The translations under genes and the position numbers were made by a program. This document shows, piece by piece, positions 26,412 through 35,299 of a stretch of 64,000 bases of DNA. This DNA is from Hoeflea sp038900095 (GTDB lineage Bacteria > Pseudomonadota > Alphaproteobacteria > Rhizobiales > Rhizobiaceae): NCBI RefSeq assembly GCF_038900095.1, contig NZ_JBBMQQ010000001.1, positions 1,037,330 through 1,101,329 on the forward strand, written 5' to 3'. The stretch's first letter is position 1; every line of letters starts with the position of its first letter. The notes under the pieces are model-generated. The model saw only the letters and a list, made by a program, of their open reading frames with translations, had not been told where the DNA came from and did not search any database.

Positions 26412-27304
26412 CGTTGCAACAGGGTGTGGGCGAAAACCCTCGCCTCATGCAGCAGCGCCGAAACGATCGGCGTGTGCGGCTCCCGCGGTGCGGCGATCAT
26501 TCCAACCACGTGGTGCGCATCCGGCTCGACAATGGGAATTGACTTGATGTCGTCGCCAAAGCCGAGCGTATCGGCCAGGTTGACGGGCATGATCGAGGCC
26601 CATTTGCCGGTGCGGATATGGGAAAACAGCACGATCATCGAGTTGGATTCAAGCGTCGGCTTGGCGGTCGCGCCGGCCTCGGTCAAATGCTGGTTGATGA
26701 TCCGGCGGTTCTGCATGTCCGGCGTCAGAAGGCACAGCGGCAATGTTGCAACTTCCTTCCACGTCACCTTGTCGCGGTCGGCAAACGCCTGGCCTTCGGA
26801 GGTGATCAGCTGGTAGCGCTCGGCATAGAGCGGCACCGTGGCGACACGCCCCGTGGGCTCGTTTTCGAGATAGCTTATTCCGACATCGATCTCGAAGTTT
26901 TCCAGCCGCGAGAGCACCTGGTAACTGGTGCAGGAGGTCACAGACAACGTGACAGCCGGGTGTTTTTCGGTAAAGGCCATGGTCAGGTCGGTGACCATGT
27001 AGGTTGCCGTGGGGATGACGGCGATCCGGGCATGCCCGGACAAGCCCTTGCGAGCGGCCTTCATTTCCTCGCGCATGGTACGGGTGTCGCCGACAATCCG
27101 CCGGGCCCATTCCAGCACGCGCTGACCTTCCGGCGTCAGCCCCTGAAAGCGGGAGCCGCGCAGGACGAGGGTTACGCCCAACTGTTCTTCAAGCTGCTTG
27201 AGCGAAGCCGACAGGGTCGGCTGGGTGACGCCGCACTCCTGCGCGGCACGGCCAAAATGGCGTTCCCGCGCCAGCACTATGAAAAACTCGAGCTTGTCGA
27301 TCAT
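26408..27304 (-). CDS. LysR family regulator of the formate dehydrogenase operon
   Basis: A 298-residue LysR-type regulator. The N-terminal helix-turn-helix reads KLEFFIVLARERHFGRAAQE and QPTLSASLKQLEEQLG; the effector domain follows from about residue 90. It is located directly upstream of fdsG on the same strand, with about 94 bp between. FdsR-type regulators occupy this place in fds operons, so control of fds by formate or molybdenum status is likely but inferred. ATG 27304 is used rather than the TTG at 27313; no strong ribosome site is seen. Confidence 0.9.
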   Translation of the reverse strand: MIDKLEFFIVLARERHFGRAAQECGVTQPTLSASLKQLEEQLGVTLVLRGSRFQGLTPEGQRVLEWARRIVGDTRTMREEMKAARKGLSGHARIAVIPTATYMVTDLTMAFTEKHPAVTLSVTSCTSYQVLSRLENFEIDVGISYLENEPTGRVATVPLYAERYQLITSEGQAFADRDKVTWKEVATLPLCLLTPDMQNRRIINQHLTEAGATAKPTLESNSMIVLFSHIRTGKWASIMPVNLADTLGFGDDIKSIPIVEPDAHHVVGMIAAPREPHTPIVSALLHEARVFAHTLLQR

Positions 27305-27430
27305 GGCGCACAAAGTCGCATGGCGACCATGCCTGGCGCAAGAAGCGCAAACGACGCCAAGCTGTCGGGATTGCGCCGCCCGGGACTTCCCAAGGCGATG
27401 CGTATGATTGCTTCGTTCCGGCCGGGAGGC

Positions 27431-27799
27431 TCAGGCGTTGCTCCAGCGTTTTGACTGCTCGTAGCCGCCGCCATCAATGGCCCAGTCGTAGAGCCGACCC
27501 AGAATGGCTGCAAGTTCACGGCCTCGCGGCGACAGACCATAGCGCACGCGGCCGAGCGCATCGCCTTCCTCTGTCCTGACCAGGATCTCAGCTTCGATCA
27601 GCGACCGGAGTTCGGCCGTCAGCACCTTGCGGCTCACATTCGGCAGGGCGCGGCCGAGTTCGAGAAAGTGCAAATCGCCATGAACGAGACAATGCAGGAT
27701 CATCGTCGTGTGCTTGCCACCCAGCAGGCGGAGCGTATCAGACAGCGGACAGTCATCGTCGCCAATGCCGCGCCAGGGTTTCGTTTCCATCAAAATCAC
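27431..27799 (-). CDS. HxlR family transcriptional regulator
   Basis: A 122-residue winged-helix protein. HxlR signatures are CPLSDTLRLLGGKHTTMIL near residues 17-35 and the LSPRGRELAAIL C-terminal wing. The usual WxxxIL is LGGKHTTMIL here. GGAGGA lies eight bases before the GTG at 27799, favouring that start over ATG 27790. Divergent from the metallo-hydrolase at 27944, which it probably regulates. Some HxlR proteins sense redox or aldehydes. Confidence 0.9.
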   Translation of the reverse strand: MILMETKPWRGIGDDDCPLSDTLRLLGGKHTTMILHCLVHGDLHFLELGRALPNVSRKVLTAELRSLIEAEILVRTEEGDALGRVRYGLSPRGRELAAILGRLYDWAIDGGGYEQSKRWSNA

Positions 27800-27943
27800 T
27801 GATCACGTCCTCCATGCTGTCGATGTCACGGAAACCCAGCCCCGAGGCGCCAACCGGTATCAAAATTGTGCCTAATTGTAATCCGTCTGCAGGCCAGAGA
27901 GAAAGGCCGGACAGTATCCACGCCAGTCACCAAAGGTCTTGCC

Positions 27944-28651
27944 ATGCATTTCTCGATCAGAACCATTCCCATCCTGCCCTGGGGCATGCTCAATGCATTT
28001 CTTGTCACCGGACCCGGCGGCACCATTCTCGTCGACACCGGACTGCCAGGTTCGGAACGTACCATTGACCGGGCCCTGCAAGCCGAAGGGCTGGGATGGC
28101 AGGACATCAAGCTGATCATTCTGACCCATGGCCATATTGACCACGCGGGATCGGCAGCAAATATCCGCAGGTTAAGCGGCGCGCAGGTGCTCTATCATGC
28201 CGCTGAAACAGACTACTGCATGGGGAAAAAGCCTATCCTGCGCCCGACACGGCTCTTCGGCAGGCTGTTTCGCCTGACCGGTGCGATCGAGCGTCCCTTC
28301 CCGCCAGTGACAGCCGATATCGCGGTGGAGGGCAAAACATTTGATCTGGAGACCCTCGGCCTCTCTGGAACTGTCCTGCATACGCCGGGCCACACCACCG
28401 GGTCGGTTTCGCTGATGTTGCCGTCGGGCGATGTGCTGGCCGGCGATCTGGCCGCCTCCGGCATTCTGCTCGGAGGCATCGCCTTGCGGGGGCGGCCCGA
28501 ACGGCCACCGTTCGAGGAAGATCCACGGATCGTCGCCGGTTCACTCGAAGAGTTGTTGTCGGCGGGTGCAGTGCGGTTTCATCTCGGCCATGGCGGGCCA
28601 CTCGGAGCAAAGGCCATCGCGAACCATGTTCGCCGGCTCAAAAGAAGTTGA
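27944..28651 (+). CDS. MBL-fold hydrolase
   Basis: A 235-residue metallo-beta-lactamase fold protein. The zinc motif THGHIDHAGS (HxHxDH) sits near residue 66, with later ligands in HTPGHTTGS and a GD in VLAGDLAASG. This glyoxalase II-like or lactonase-like group hydrolyses thioesters or esters; the substrate is unknown. ATG 27944 is preferred over the longer ORF, although its ribosome site is weak. It faces an HxlR gene. Confidence 0.87.
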   Translation: MHFSIRTIPILPWGMLNAFLVTGPGGTILVDTGLPGSERTIDRALQAEGLGWQDIKLIILTHGHIDHAGSAANIRRLSGAQVLYHAAETDYCMGKKPILRPTRLFGRLFRLTGAIERPFPPVTADIAVEGKTFDLETLGLSGTVLHTPGHTTGSVSLMLPSGDVLAGDLAASGILLGGIALRGRPERPPFEEDPRIVAGSLEELLSAGAVRFHLGHGGPLGAKAIANHVRRLKRS

Positions 28652-28662
28652 CGCGGAGCGGC

Positions 28663-28998
28663 TCAGGCCGCTGCGCGGTCTCCATCCTCGGTGCCGGGGG
28701 CCAACGTCACTTCAAGACCGTCAAGTTCTTCGCTCATCAAGAGCTGGCAGGACAATCGCGAATTGTCGCGCACGTCAAAGGCCTGGTCGAGCATGTCCTC
28801 TTCCTCGGCCTCCATCGGGTGCAGCTGACCGGTCCATTCCGGAGCGACATGGACGTGACAGGTGGCGCAGGCGCAGGCTCCGCCGCACTCGGCCTTGATG
28901 TTGAGCCCCCAGTCGCGAATGATCTCCATCACCCGGAAACCCTCAAGCGCTTCAAGCGTATGACGGGTTCCGGTCTGGTCGGTGACGTGTATTTGCAT
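28663..28998 (-). CDS. 2Fe-2S ferredoxin (adrenodoxin type)
   Basis: A 111-residue electron carrier with the cluster pattern CGGACACATC (CX5CX2C) followed by the last Cys in SCQLL. The adrenodoxin/putidaredoxin type usually serves cytochrome P450s, Fe-S assembly or, by context here, other reductases. It lies only 17 bp after the DUF934 gene of the cys cluster on the same strand, so it may donate electrons to the ferredoxin-dependent sulfite reductase. That role is inference. Confidence 0.92.
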   Translation of the reverse strand: MQIHVTDQTGTRHTLEALEGFRVMEIIRDWGLNIKAECGGACACATCHVHVAPEWTGQLHPMEAEEEDMLDQAFDVRDNSRLSCQLLMSEELDGLEVTLAPGTEDGDRAAA

Positions 28999-29015
28999 GC
29001 TGATGTCTCCCCGGA

Positions 29016-29507
29016 TCAGCCGTTCAGGATTGCGGTGCGGCGCCAGCTGTAGCCTGGCGTTGCCGCGGCCTTGTCTGCCGCAGGCTGGTAGTGCAGATCA
29101 ATACCGGGCAGCCGTTTTTTGCTCAACCGTTCGATCGTCGGGACATGCTCGACCTCGAAACTGTCAAACCCGGTGCGCAGCATCAGCGGAACCTGGTCAA
29201 GCAGCACTGTGCCGACCGCGCGAAGCTCTCCGGTATAGCCGAGCCGCTGCCTGAGCAGCATGGCCTGTGAAAAACCGCGACCGTCGCTGAAAACCGGAAA
29301 GGTCAGCGCGACGATGGCGACCCGGTCGAGAATCGGTTCCAGCTTGCGCACATCATCGGCGGGCTGCAGCACCACGCCAAAAGCCGCATTGTCCTGCGCA
29401 TGTTCGAGCGCTTCGGCCAATCCCAGCAGCTTTGGCGGATCTTCTGCCGCGCCCGAAACCCACGGATCGTTTTCGACAATCCCGTTTTGTGTCCAAATGA
29501 CAGTCAT
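29016..29507 (-). CDS. DUF934 protein, sulfite-reduction cluster
   Basis: A 163-residue soluble protein. The stretch GVVLQPADDVRKLEPILDRVAIVALTFPVFSDGRGFSQAMLLRQRLGYTGELRAVG shows the GRGFS, LR and GELRA signatures of DUF934. The family is conserved directly downstream of cysI in proteobacteria and is believed to help assimilatory sulfite or sulfate reduction, though its activity is not settled. It lies 21 bp after cysI. Confidence 0.9.
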   Translation of the reverse strand: MTVIWTQNGIVENDPWVSGAAEDPPKLLGLAEALEHAQDNAAFGVVLQPADDVRKLEPILDRVAIVALTFPVFSDGRGFSQAMLLRQRLGYTGELRAVGTVLLDQVPLMLRTGFDSFEVEHVPTIERLSKKRLPGIDLHYQPAADKAAATPGYSWRRTAILNG

Positions 29508-29528
29508 GACTATTCTCCGGGCCCTGTC

Positions 29529-31199
29529 TCAGGCGGCTTCGGCTTCGCTGCTGTAGAGCGCCGCCTTGAATGGATCGGCACCAATGCGGCGGTAGCACTC
29601 GATGAAGGTCTCGTCGGCGCTGGAGCGGCTGGCGAGATAGGTTTCGACAACGGTCTCGATGGCATCGGTGATCTCGTCGGGACCAAAGCCGCGGCCGGTG
29701 ATCTGGCCAATCGAGGCATTCTCGTCACCCGACCCGCCAAGCGAGATCTGGTAGAGTTCGGTGCCCTTCTTCTCGACGCCGAGGATTCCGATGTGGCCGA
29801 CATGGTGATGCCCGCAGGCGTTGATGCAGCCCGAGATCTTGATCTTCAGATCGCCGATTTCGGCCTGCCGGGCCGGATCGCCGAAACGGTTGGATATTTC
29901 CTGCGCCACCGGAATCGAGCGGGCATTGGCAAGCGCGCAATAATCCAGCCCCGGGCAGGCGATGATGTCGGTGATCAGGCCGGCATTGGCTGTCGCCAGA
30001 CCATCAGCCAGCAGCGCACGGTACAAGGGTTCGAGATCGGCCAGCGCCACGTGTGGCAGCACCAGGTTCTGCTCATGGGTGACGCGGATCTCGTCATGTC
30101 CGTATTCCCCGGCGAGGCGCGCGACAGCATCCATCTGGTCGGCCGAGGCGTCACCAGGAATGCCGCCGATGGGTTTGAGCGAGATTGTCACCATGGCGTA
30201 GTCGGGATGCCGGTGCGGGGCGACATTGCGGCCAACCCAGTCGGCAAATCCGGGGTCGGATTTCTTCCATGCAGCCAACTCGCCCCAGCCTTCGGCGCGG
30301 TCAACAAGCTCGGGCGGGGTAAAATAGGCATTGATCGCGGCAATGTCCGCCTCAGGCAGTTTCAGCTCGCCATCCCTGATATGCGCCCATTCGGCATCAA
30401 TCTCGCGGGTCAGCTCTTCAACGCCGGTTTCATGCACCAGGATCTTGATCCGCGCCTTGTACTTGTTGTCGCGGCGACCATGCAGATTGTAGACCCGCAC
30501 GATCGCCGTCACATAGGACAGCAGATCGGATTCGGGCAGGAAATCCTTGATCTTCTTGGCCAATAGCGGCGTGCGCCCCTGCCCGCCACCAATCCAGACG
30601 GCAAAGCCGAACCGGCCCTGATCGTCCTGCTTGAGCTGCAGGCCGATGTCATGGGTCTGGATCGCGGCGCGGTCGTGCCCGGACGCGATCACCGCGATCT
30701 TGAACTTGCGCGGCAGATAGGAGAATTCCGGATGCACCGACGACCACTGCCGCAGGATCTCGGCATAGGGCCGCGGATCGGCCACCTCGTCGGCGGCAGC
30801 ACCGGCAAAATGGTCGGCGGTGACATTGCGGATGCAATTGCCCGAGGTCTGGATGGAGTGCATCTCGACTTCGGCCAGTTCCTCAAGAATTGCCGGGACA
30901 TCGGACAGGGCGGGCCAGTTGTACTGGATGTTCTGCCGGGTGGTGAAATGGCCGTAGCCGCGATCATAGGTGCGGGCGATATGGGCGAGCTTGCGCATCT
31001 GGCGGCTGTTGAGCGTGCCATAGGGGACTGCAACGCGCAGCATATAGGCATGCAGCTGCAGATAGACGCCGTTCATCAGCCTGAGCGGCTTGAACGCATC
31101 CTCGGAAATCTCGCCCGAAAGCCGGCGCTCGACCTGGTCGCGAAACTGGCTGACACGCGCTGCCACAAAGGCGTGGTCGAATTCATCATAACGATACAT
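29529..31199 (-). CDS. cysI: Assimilatory sulfite (or nitrite) reductase, ferredoxin type
   Basis: A 556-residue siroheme/4Fe-4S reductase that reduces sulfite to sulfide by six electrons. The siroheme-cluster cysteines are CPGLDYC (CX5C) and GCINAC (CX3C), with the substrate loop TSGNCIRNVTADHF upstream and DRGYGHFTTRQNIQ near residue 70. Its length and the absence of a flavin domain indicate that electrons come from a separate ferredoxin. ATG 31199 with AAGGA before it replaces the longer ORF start, which would run through the DUF2849 gene. Between DUF2849 and DUF934 genes, as usual for cysI. Confidence 0.93.
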   Translation of the reverse strand: MYRYDEFDHAFVAARVSQFRDQVERRLSGEISEDAFKPLRLMNGVYLQLHAYMLRVAVPYGTLNSRQMRKLAHIARTYDRGYGHFTTRQNIQYNWPALSDVPAILEELAEVEMHSIQTSGNCIRNVTADHFAGAAADEVADPRPYAEILRQWSSVHPEFSYLPRKFKIAVIASGHDRAAIQTHDIGLQLKQDDQGRFGFAVWIGGGQGRTPLLAKKIKDFLPESDLLSYVTAIVRVYNLHGRRDNKYKARIKILVHETGVEELTREIDAEWAHIRDGELKLPEADIAAINAYFTPPELVDRAEGWGELAAWKKSDPGFADWVGRNVAPHRHPDYAMVTISLKPIGGIPGDASADQMDAVARLAGEYGHDEIRVTHEQNLVLPHVALADLEPLYRALLADGLATANAGLITDIIACPGLDYCALANARSIPVAQEISNRFGDPARQAEIGDLKIKISGCINACGHHHVGHIGILGVEKKGTELYQISLGGSGDENASIGQITGRGFGPDEITDAIETVVETYLASRSSADETFIECYRRIGADPFKAALYSSEAEAA

Positions 31200-31209
31200 C
31201 GTATGGTCC

Positions 31210-31533
31210 TTATGCGGCTTGAAAGGCCTGCGCGGCGGAAGCCGGCGCATAATCGATTGTTGGTCCGTCGGCGCGGATGCGTTCGCGCAAGCGGAACGGG
31301 CGCGGTCCGCTCGACGTTTCCTCGATCTCGATGACATTGACATCGACCACGCGGTTATCGGCCAATGCCTGGTCACCGGCTGCGGTGATTGCCGCGACGG
31401 CATCCTCATGGCGTGCCAGGAACGCATCCTTGAGCGAAGTGGTCCATTCGCCATTGGCGCCGAGCCATACGGAGATACCGTCGGTCAGGCGGTTTGCGGT
31501 GAGAACCTTGGTTTTGGTCTGAGTGGTTTTCAT
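31210..31533 (-). CDS. DUF2849 protein of the sulfite-reduction cluster
   Basis: A 107-residue soluble protein starting MKTTQTKTKVLTANRLTDG with GGAGG five bases before the ATG. RLTDGISVWLGANGEWTTSLKDAF matches the DUF2849 family, which in alphaproteobacteria sits between cysG and cysI. Function unknown; it may help siroheme insertion or electron delivery. It is 10 bp from cysI on one side and 10 bp from cysG on the other. Confidence 0.9.
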   Translation of the reverse strand: MKTTQTKTKVLTANRLTDGISVWLGANGEWTTSLKDAFLARHEDAVAAITAAGDQALADNRVVDVNVIEIEETSSGPRPFRLRERIRADGPTIDYAPASAAQAFQAA

Positions 31534-31543
31534 CGTGGCCTCC

Positions 31544-32989
31544 TCAGGCGGCTTGGGTTCGGGTGGCGGGCGCAGTGTTTTGCTGACCGGCCGCGATGGA
31601 TGTCGAATGGTCGAAATTCGCACCGGCAACGGCATCGCCGATCACCACCATGACCGGCCCGGCAAGCTCGGTGCGGTGCTCAAGTGCCGGCAGATCGGCA
31701 AGCGTTCCGTGAAACAGGCGGCGGTCGCCGCGCGATGCGCTCTCGACGATGGCGACAGTCATGTCAGCGGGCAGTCCGGCATCGATCAGCCTTGAAGCGA
31801 CGCTGGCGGCAACCGTGCGGCCCATATAGACGCAAAGCGTGGCGCCGGAGACGGCCAGGCGGGCCCAGTCAGGCAATGCTTTACCGGTGAGATCATGGCC
31901 GGTGGTGAACACCAGTGACGAAGCAACACCGCGAAGCGTCAGCGGCAGTTCGAAATCGGCGGCAGCCGCGAATGCAGACGTGATACCCGGCACGATTTCG
32001 AACGAGATGCCAGCATCCCGCAGTGCTGCCATTTCCTCGCCGGCACGGCCGAAAATCAGCGGGTCACCGGATTTGAGCCGGACCACGCGCTTGCCTTCAC
32101 GGCCGAGACGGACCAGCAAATCATTGATCTCGTTCTGGCTTTTGGAATGGCAACCCTTGCGTTTTCCGACGGAGAGGCGCTCGGCGTCGCGACGGCCAAG
32201 AGCGACAACCGCTTCAGGCACCAGCGCGTCATAGACAATCGCGTCTGCTTCCATCATGGCGCGCTGGGCGCGCAGCGTCAGCAGATCCTCCGCACCAGGT
32301 CCGGCGCCGACCAGCCAGATGTGACCCGGTACCGGTTCGCGGCCGCGCAGCATGCGGGTGGCGGCACGGCGGGCCAGAGACACGTCACCATTGTCGACAT
32401 GGGTGGCGACATCGGCTTCAAAGAAACGGCGCCAGAAGACGCGTCGCGCCACACCGCGCGGCAGCAAGCGATCAACGGCAACACGGTAATCGGCGGCCAG
32501 GCGAGCGAGTGTTCCAAGCGACGGCGAGAGCATCTGGTCGATGCGGGCGCGGATCATCTGGGCCAGAACCGGGCCTGCGCCCTCGGTTCCAATGGCAATG
32601 GCCACCGGCGCGCGGTTGACCAGCGCCGGGGTCAGGAAATCGCAATAGTCGGGCTGATCGACAGCATTTGCCGGGATCCGCCGTTCCCTTGCGGCAGCGA
32701 CGATGGCGCGGTCCTGCGCGGCATCACCTGTTGCGGCAAACACCAGTGTCGAACCATCCATCTGATGGGCGGCATAGGGTTCGCGCACGGCTGCAAGGCC
32801 CAAACGAGCAAGACTGTCGAGGAGTTCTGTTTCAGGTGCATCCGCATAGATCGAGATCTCGGCCGACGTGTTGGCGACGAGGCGCGCCTTGGCCGCTGCC
32901 TCGGCGCCATTGCCGAAGATCGCCACCTTTTTCGCGTCCACCCGCATGAAGGCGGGAAATGTGGTCAGTTGCGCCGATTGCGTCGCCAT
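31544..32989 (-). CDS. cysG: Siroheme synthase (trifunctional CysG)
   Basis: A 481-residue fusion. The N-terminal half (about 1-200) is the dehydrogenase/ferrochelatase module with VAIFGNGAEAAAKARLV binding NAD. The C-terminal half is uroporphyrinogen-III methyltransferase (VWLVGAGPGAEDLLTLRA-type GHIWLVGAGPGAEDLLTL, GDPLIFGRAGEE, EIVPGITSA). Together these make siroheme from uroporphyrinogen III for CysI. ATG 32989 lies 10 bases after AGGAG; a TTG three codons upstream is less suitable. First gene of the cys run. Confidence 0.95.
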   Translation of the reverse strand: MATQSAQLTTFPAFMRVDAKKVAIFGNGAEAAAKARLVANTSAEISIYADAPETELLDSLARLGLAAVREPYAAHQMDGSTLVFAATGDAAQDRAIVAAARERRIPANAVDQPDYCDFLTPALVNRAPVAIAIGTEGAGPVLAQMIRARIDQMLSPSLGTLARLAADYRVAVDRLLPRGVARRVFWRRFFEADVATHVDNGDVSLARRAATRMLRGREPVPGHIWLVGAGPGAEDLLTLRAQRAMMEADAIVYDALVPEAVVALGRRDAERLSVGKRKGCHSKSQNEINDLLVRLGREGKRVVRLKSGDPLIFGRAGEEMAALRDAGISFEIVPGITSAFAAAADFELPLTLRGVASSLVFTTGHDLTGKALPDWARLAVSGATLCVYMGRTVAASVASRLIDAGLPADMTVAIVESASRGDRRLFHGTLADLPALEHRTELAGPVMVVIGDAVAGANFDHSTSIAAGQQNTAPATRTQAA

Positions 32990-33122
32990 TTCGATCAAAC
33001 TCCTGATTTGGAGCCATTTTCAGGAAATCGGCGAAACAAATGAAGGAACAAACATTTGCCGTTCGGGGCGAACAGATATTCTTTTACCTCTAAATTCCGG
33101 TTATGGAGAAAGCGTAACCGCG

Positions 33123-33770
33123 ATGCCTCAAGCTCATGCGGTCGGACGAAACAAACTGGACCCTCACATGGAGATCAAGGAAAACGCAGACCTGGTGCGC
33201 AGGCTGCTCGACGTCATGGAACACGACATCCTGCCGCTGACCGAAACCGGCGTGGCAAAAGGCAACAAGGTTTTTGGCGGCGCATTGTTGCGCAAGTCGG
33301 ATTTGTCGCTGGTTATGGCGCAGACCAACAACGAGACCGAGAACCCGCTGTGGCACGGCGAAGTGCATCTTCTCAAGTGCTTTTACGAGAGCCCTGTCTC
33401 AAAGAGTGAATCCACCAAGGACATGATTTTCCTGTCGACGCATGAGCCCTGCACCATGTGCATGTCGGCGATTGCCTGGGCCGGGTTTGACAATTTCTTC
33501 TATTTTTTCAGCCATCAGGATTCACGCGACAGCTTTGCCATTCCGCATGACCTGAAGATGCTGAAGGAAGTCTTCGGTCTGGAGCCGGGCGGCTACAATC
33601 ATGACAATGCGTTCTGGAAGAGCCGCGGCCTGTTCGAGATCATGGCCGCCCTGCCCGATGCGCAGGCGCAGCCGCTGCTTGACCAGGCCAAACGCATTCG
33701 CGACCGCTATGCGGCGCTGTCGGAAGCCTACCAGGCAAGCAAGGACGACAACGCGATACCGCTCAACTGA
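33123..33770 (+). CDS. Cytidine/deoxycytidylate deaminase-fold protein
   Basis: A 215-residue zinc deaminase. The zinc and catalytic residues are in LWHGEVHLL (HGE near residue 80) and HEPCTMCMSA (PCxxC near 104-107), the nucleoside deaminase signature. The C-terminal 100 residues form a helical extension, longer than TadA or CDD enzymes. It may deaminate a free base, nucleoside or related compound. An ATG at 33168 could be the true start, since the first 15 residues look poorly conserved. Two genes later is mazG, another nucleotide-related enzyme. Confidence 0.85.
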   Translation: MPQAHAVGRNKLDPHMEIKENADLVRRLLDVMEHDILPLTETGVAKGNKVFGGALLRKSDLSLVMAQTNNETENPLWHGEVHLLKCFYESPVSKSESTKDMIFLSTHEPCTMCMSAIAWAGFDNFFYFFSHQDSRDSFAIPHDLKMLKEVFGLEPGGYNHDNAFWKSRGLFEIMAALPDAQAQPLLDQAKRIRDRYAALSEAYQASKDDNAIPLN

Positions 33771-33784
33771 ATGCAGGATACGAG

Positions 33785-34201
33785 ATGACCACTACATGTC
33801 AGGGTGAATGCCTGTGCGGTGCCGTCAGTTTCGAGATGTCGGGCAGCATCGACGGTTTCTTTCTGTGTCACTGCCGGCGCTGCCGAAAGGACACGGGAAC
33901 CGCCCATGCGGCCAACCTGTTTTCGGCCAACGCCACCCTCATCTGGACAACCGGCAAGGATCTGGTCAGAACCTTCCGGCTTCCGGGGACGCGGCACCAG
34001 AAGAGCTTTTGCAGCACATGTGGTTCGGCAGTTCCGAGTATCGACGCCGACAGCGGACTGGTGACGGTCCCGGCCGGCTGCCTCGACAGCCCTGTCAGCC
34101 GCCGGCCCGATGCGCATATCTGCTGTGCGGACCGGGCGGAATGGGACCGGCAACTGGAACAAATCCCGACTTTGGCCGGGCTTCCCGGAGCGTCGCAATA
34201 G
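33785..34201 (+). CDS. GFA family (glutathione-dependent formaldehyde-activating-like) zinc protein
   Basis: A 138-residue CENP-V/GFA fold protein. The zinc ligands are CLCGAV, LCHCRRCRKDTG and FCSTCGS, the typical CxCG, CHCxxC and CxxCG set. The first GFA protein was linked to S-hydroxymethylglutathione formation, but most members have unknown substrates. It starts 15 bp after the deaminase stop and likely shares its transcript. Confidence 0.93.
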   Translation: MTTTCQGECLCGAVSFEMSGSIDGFFLCHCRRCRKDTGTAHAANLFSANATLIWTTGKDLVRTFRLPGTRHQKSFCSTCGSAVPSIDADSGLVTVPAGCLDSPVSRRPDAHICCADRAEWDRQLEQIPTLAGLPGASQ

Positions 34202-34444
34202 GCCGGCAGAGTAACCTGGCAGGCCAGCTGACGGACACTCCAGTGCCTGGATCGGTGACTGATCTGTGGACAACACCGGTGCCCGCGGCAGAACGGTCGC
34301 GGGTGCGATGCGGCTCGGCTAGTCTCGCCTGAGCACGCCATAGTGTGCGAAGCTTACCGAGAACTGCGCACATGGCCTGCAATCAAACGCTGCCTCACTG
34401 TCCTCAGTGAACACATCAAATCCTCCAGAACGCGGCATGCTGAC

Positions 34445-35266
34445 ATGAAACCCTCACGCGACATTTCCGGCCTCATCGAGATCATGGCGGCGCTCAGGCA
34501 TCCCGAAACCGGGTGCCCGTGGGACATCAAGCAGGATTTCTCCACCATCAAGCCCTACACGATCGAGGAAGCCTACGAGGTTGCAGATGCAATCGAGCGC
34601 AACGATCCCGAGGATCTCTGCGACGAACTCGGCGATCTTCTGCTGCAGGTGGTGTTTCATGCCCGCATGGCCGAGGAACAGGAGCTGTTCTCGTTCGAGG
34701 ATGTGGTCGAGGCGATCACGCGAAAAATGATCCGGCGGCATCCGCACGTGTTCGAACGCTCGGACGCCGACACGCCGGACAAGGTCAAGGCGCAGTGGGC
34801 CGAGATCAAGGCCGAAGAGAAACGCGAGCGCGCATTGCGCCGCGCCGCGCGGGGCTTGCCGGAGACAGAGACACCGGGGCAACTCACCGGGGTGCCGCGC
34901 GCCCTGCCCGCACTGATGGAAGCGCTGAAGCTGCAACAGGCTGCATCCCAGGTCGGCTTCGACTGGGGGGCTGCAGGCCCGGTGCTCGACAAGATCGAAG
35001 AAGAAATTTCGGAATTGCGTGCAGAGATTGCCAGCGGTGAGACCGACAAGGCGGCAGGCGAACTGGGCGACGTGATCTTCGCCGTCGCCAACCTGGCCCG
35101 GCATCTCAAGGCCGATCCGGAAGACGCGTTGCGATCAACCAACACCAAGTTCCGGACACGGTTTGCCCACGTCGAGGCGGGCCTCGCAAAACAGGGCAAG
35201 ACGCCAAATGAGGCTACGCTGGAAGAGATGGAAGCGCTCTGGCAGGCGGCCAAGTCCCCGACCTGA
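34445..35266 (+). CDS. mazG: Nucleoside triphosphate pyrophosphohydrolase
   Basis: A 273-residue MazG with two all-alpha NTP-PPase domains. The catalytic EExxE-type site is in EEAYEVADAIERNDPEDLCDELGDLL near residue 40. The second domain repeats it at EEISELRAEIASG and ELGDVIFAVANLARH. It hydrolyses NTPs and dNTPs to monophosphates, protecting against damaged nucleotides and lowering ppGpp effects. ATG 34445 is used; the upstream ORF extension has no binding site. Convergent with hflX, as is common in rhizobia. Confidence 0.95.
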   Translation: MKPSRDISGLIEIMAALRHPETGCPWDIKQDFSTIKPYTIEEAYEVADAIERNDPEDLCDELGDLLLQVVFHARMAEEQELFSFEDVVEAITRKMIRRHPHVFERSDADTPDKVKAQWAEIKAEEKRERALRRAARGLPETETPGQLTGVPRALPALMEALKLQQAASQVGFDWGAAGPVLDKIEEEISELRAEIASGETDKAAGELGDVIFAVANLARHLKADPEDALRSTNTKFRTRFAHVEAGLAKQGKTPNEATLEEMEALWQAAKSPT

Positions 35267-35299
35267 GACCGGCACCGTCGCCAGTCACAAAAACCATTC

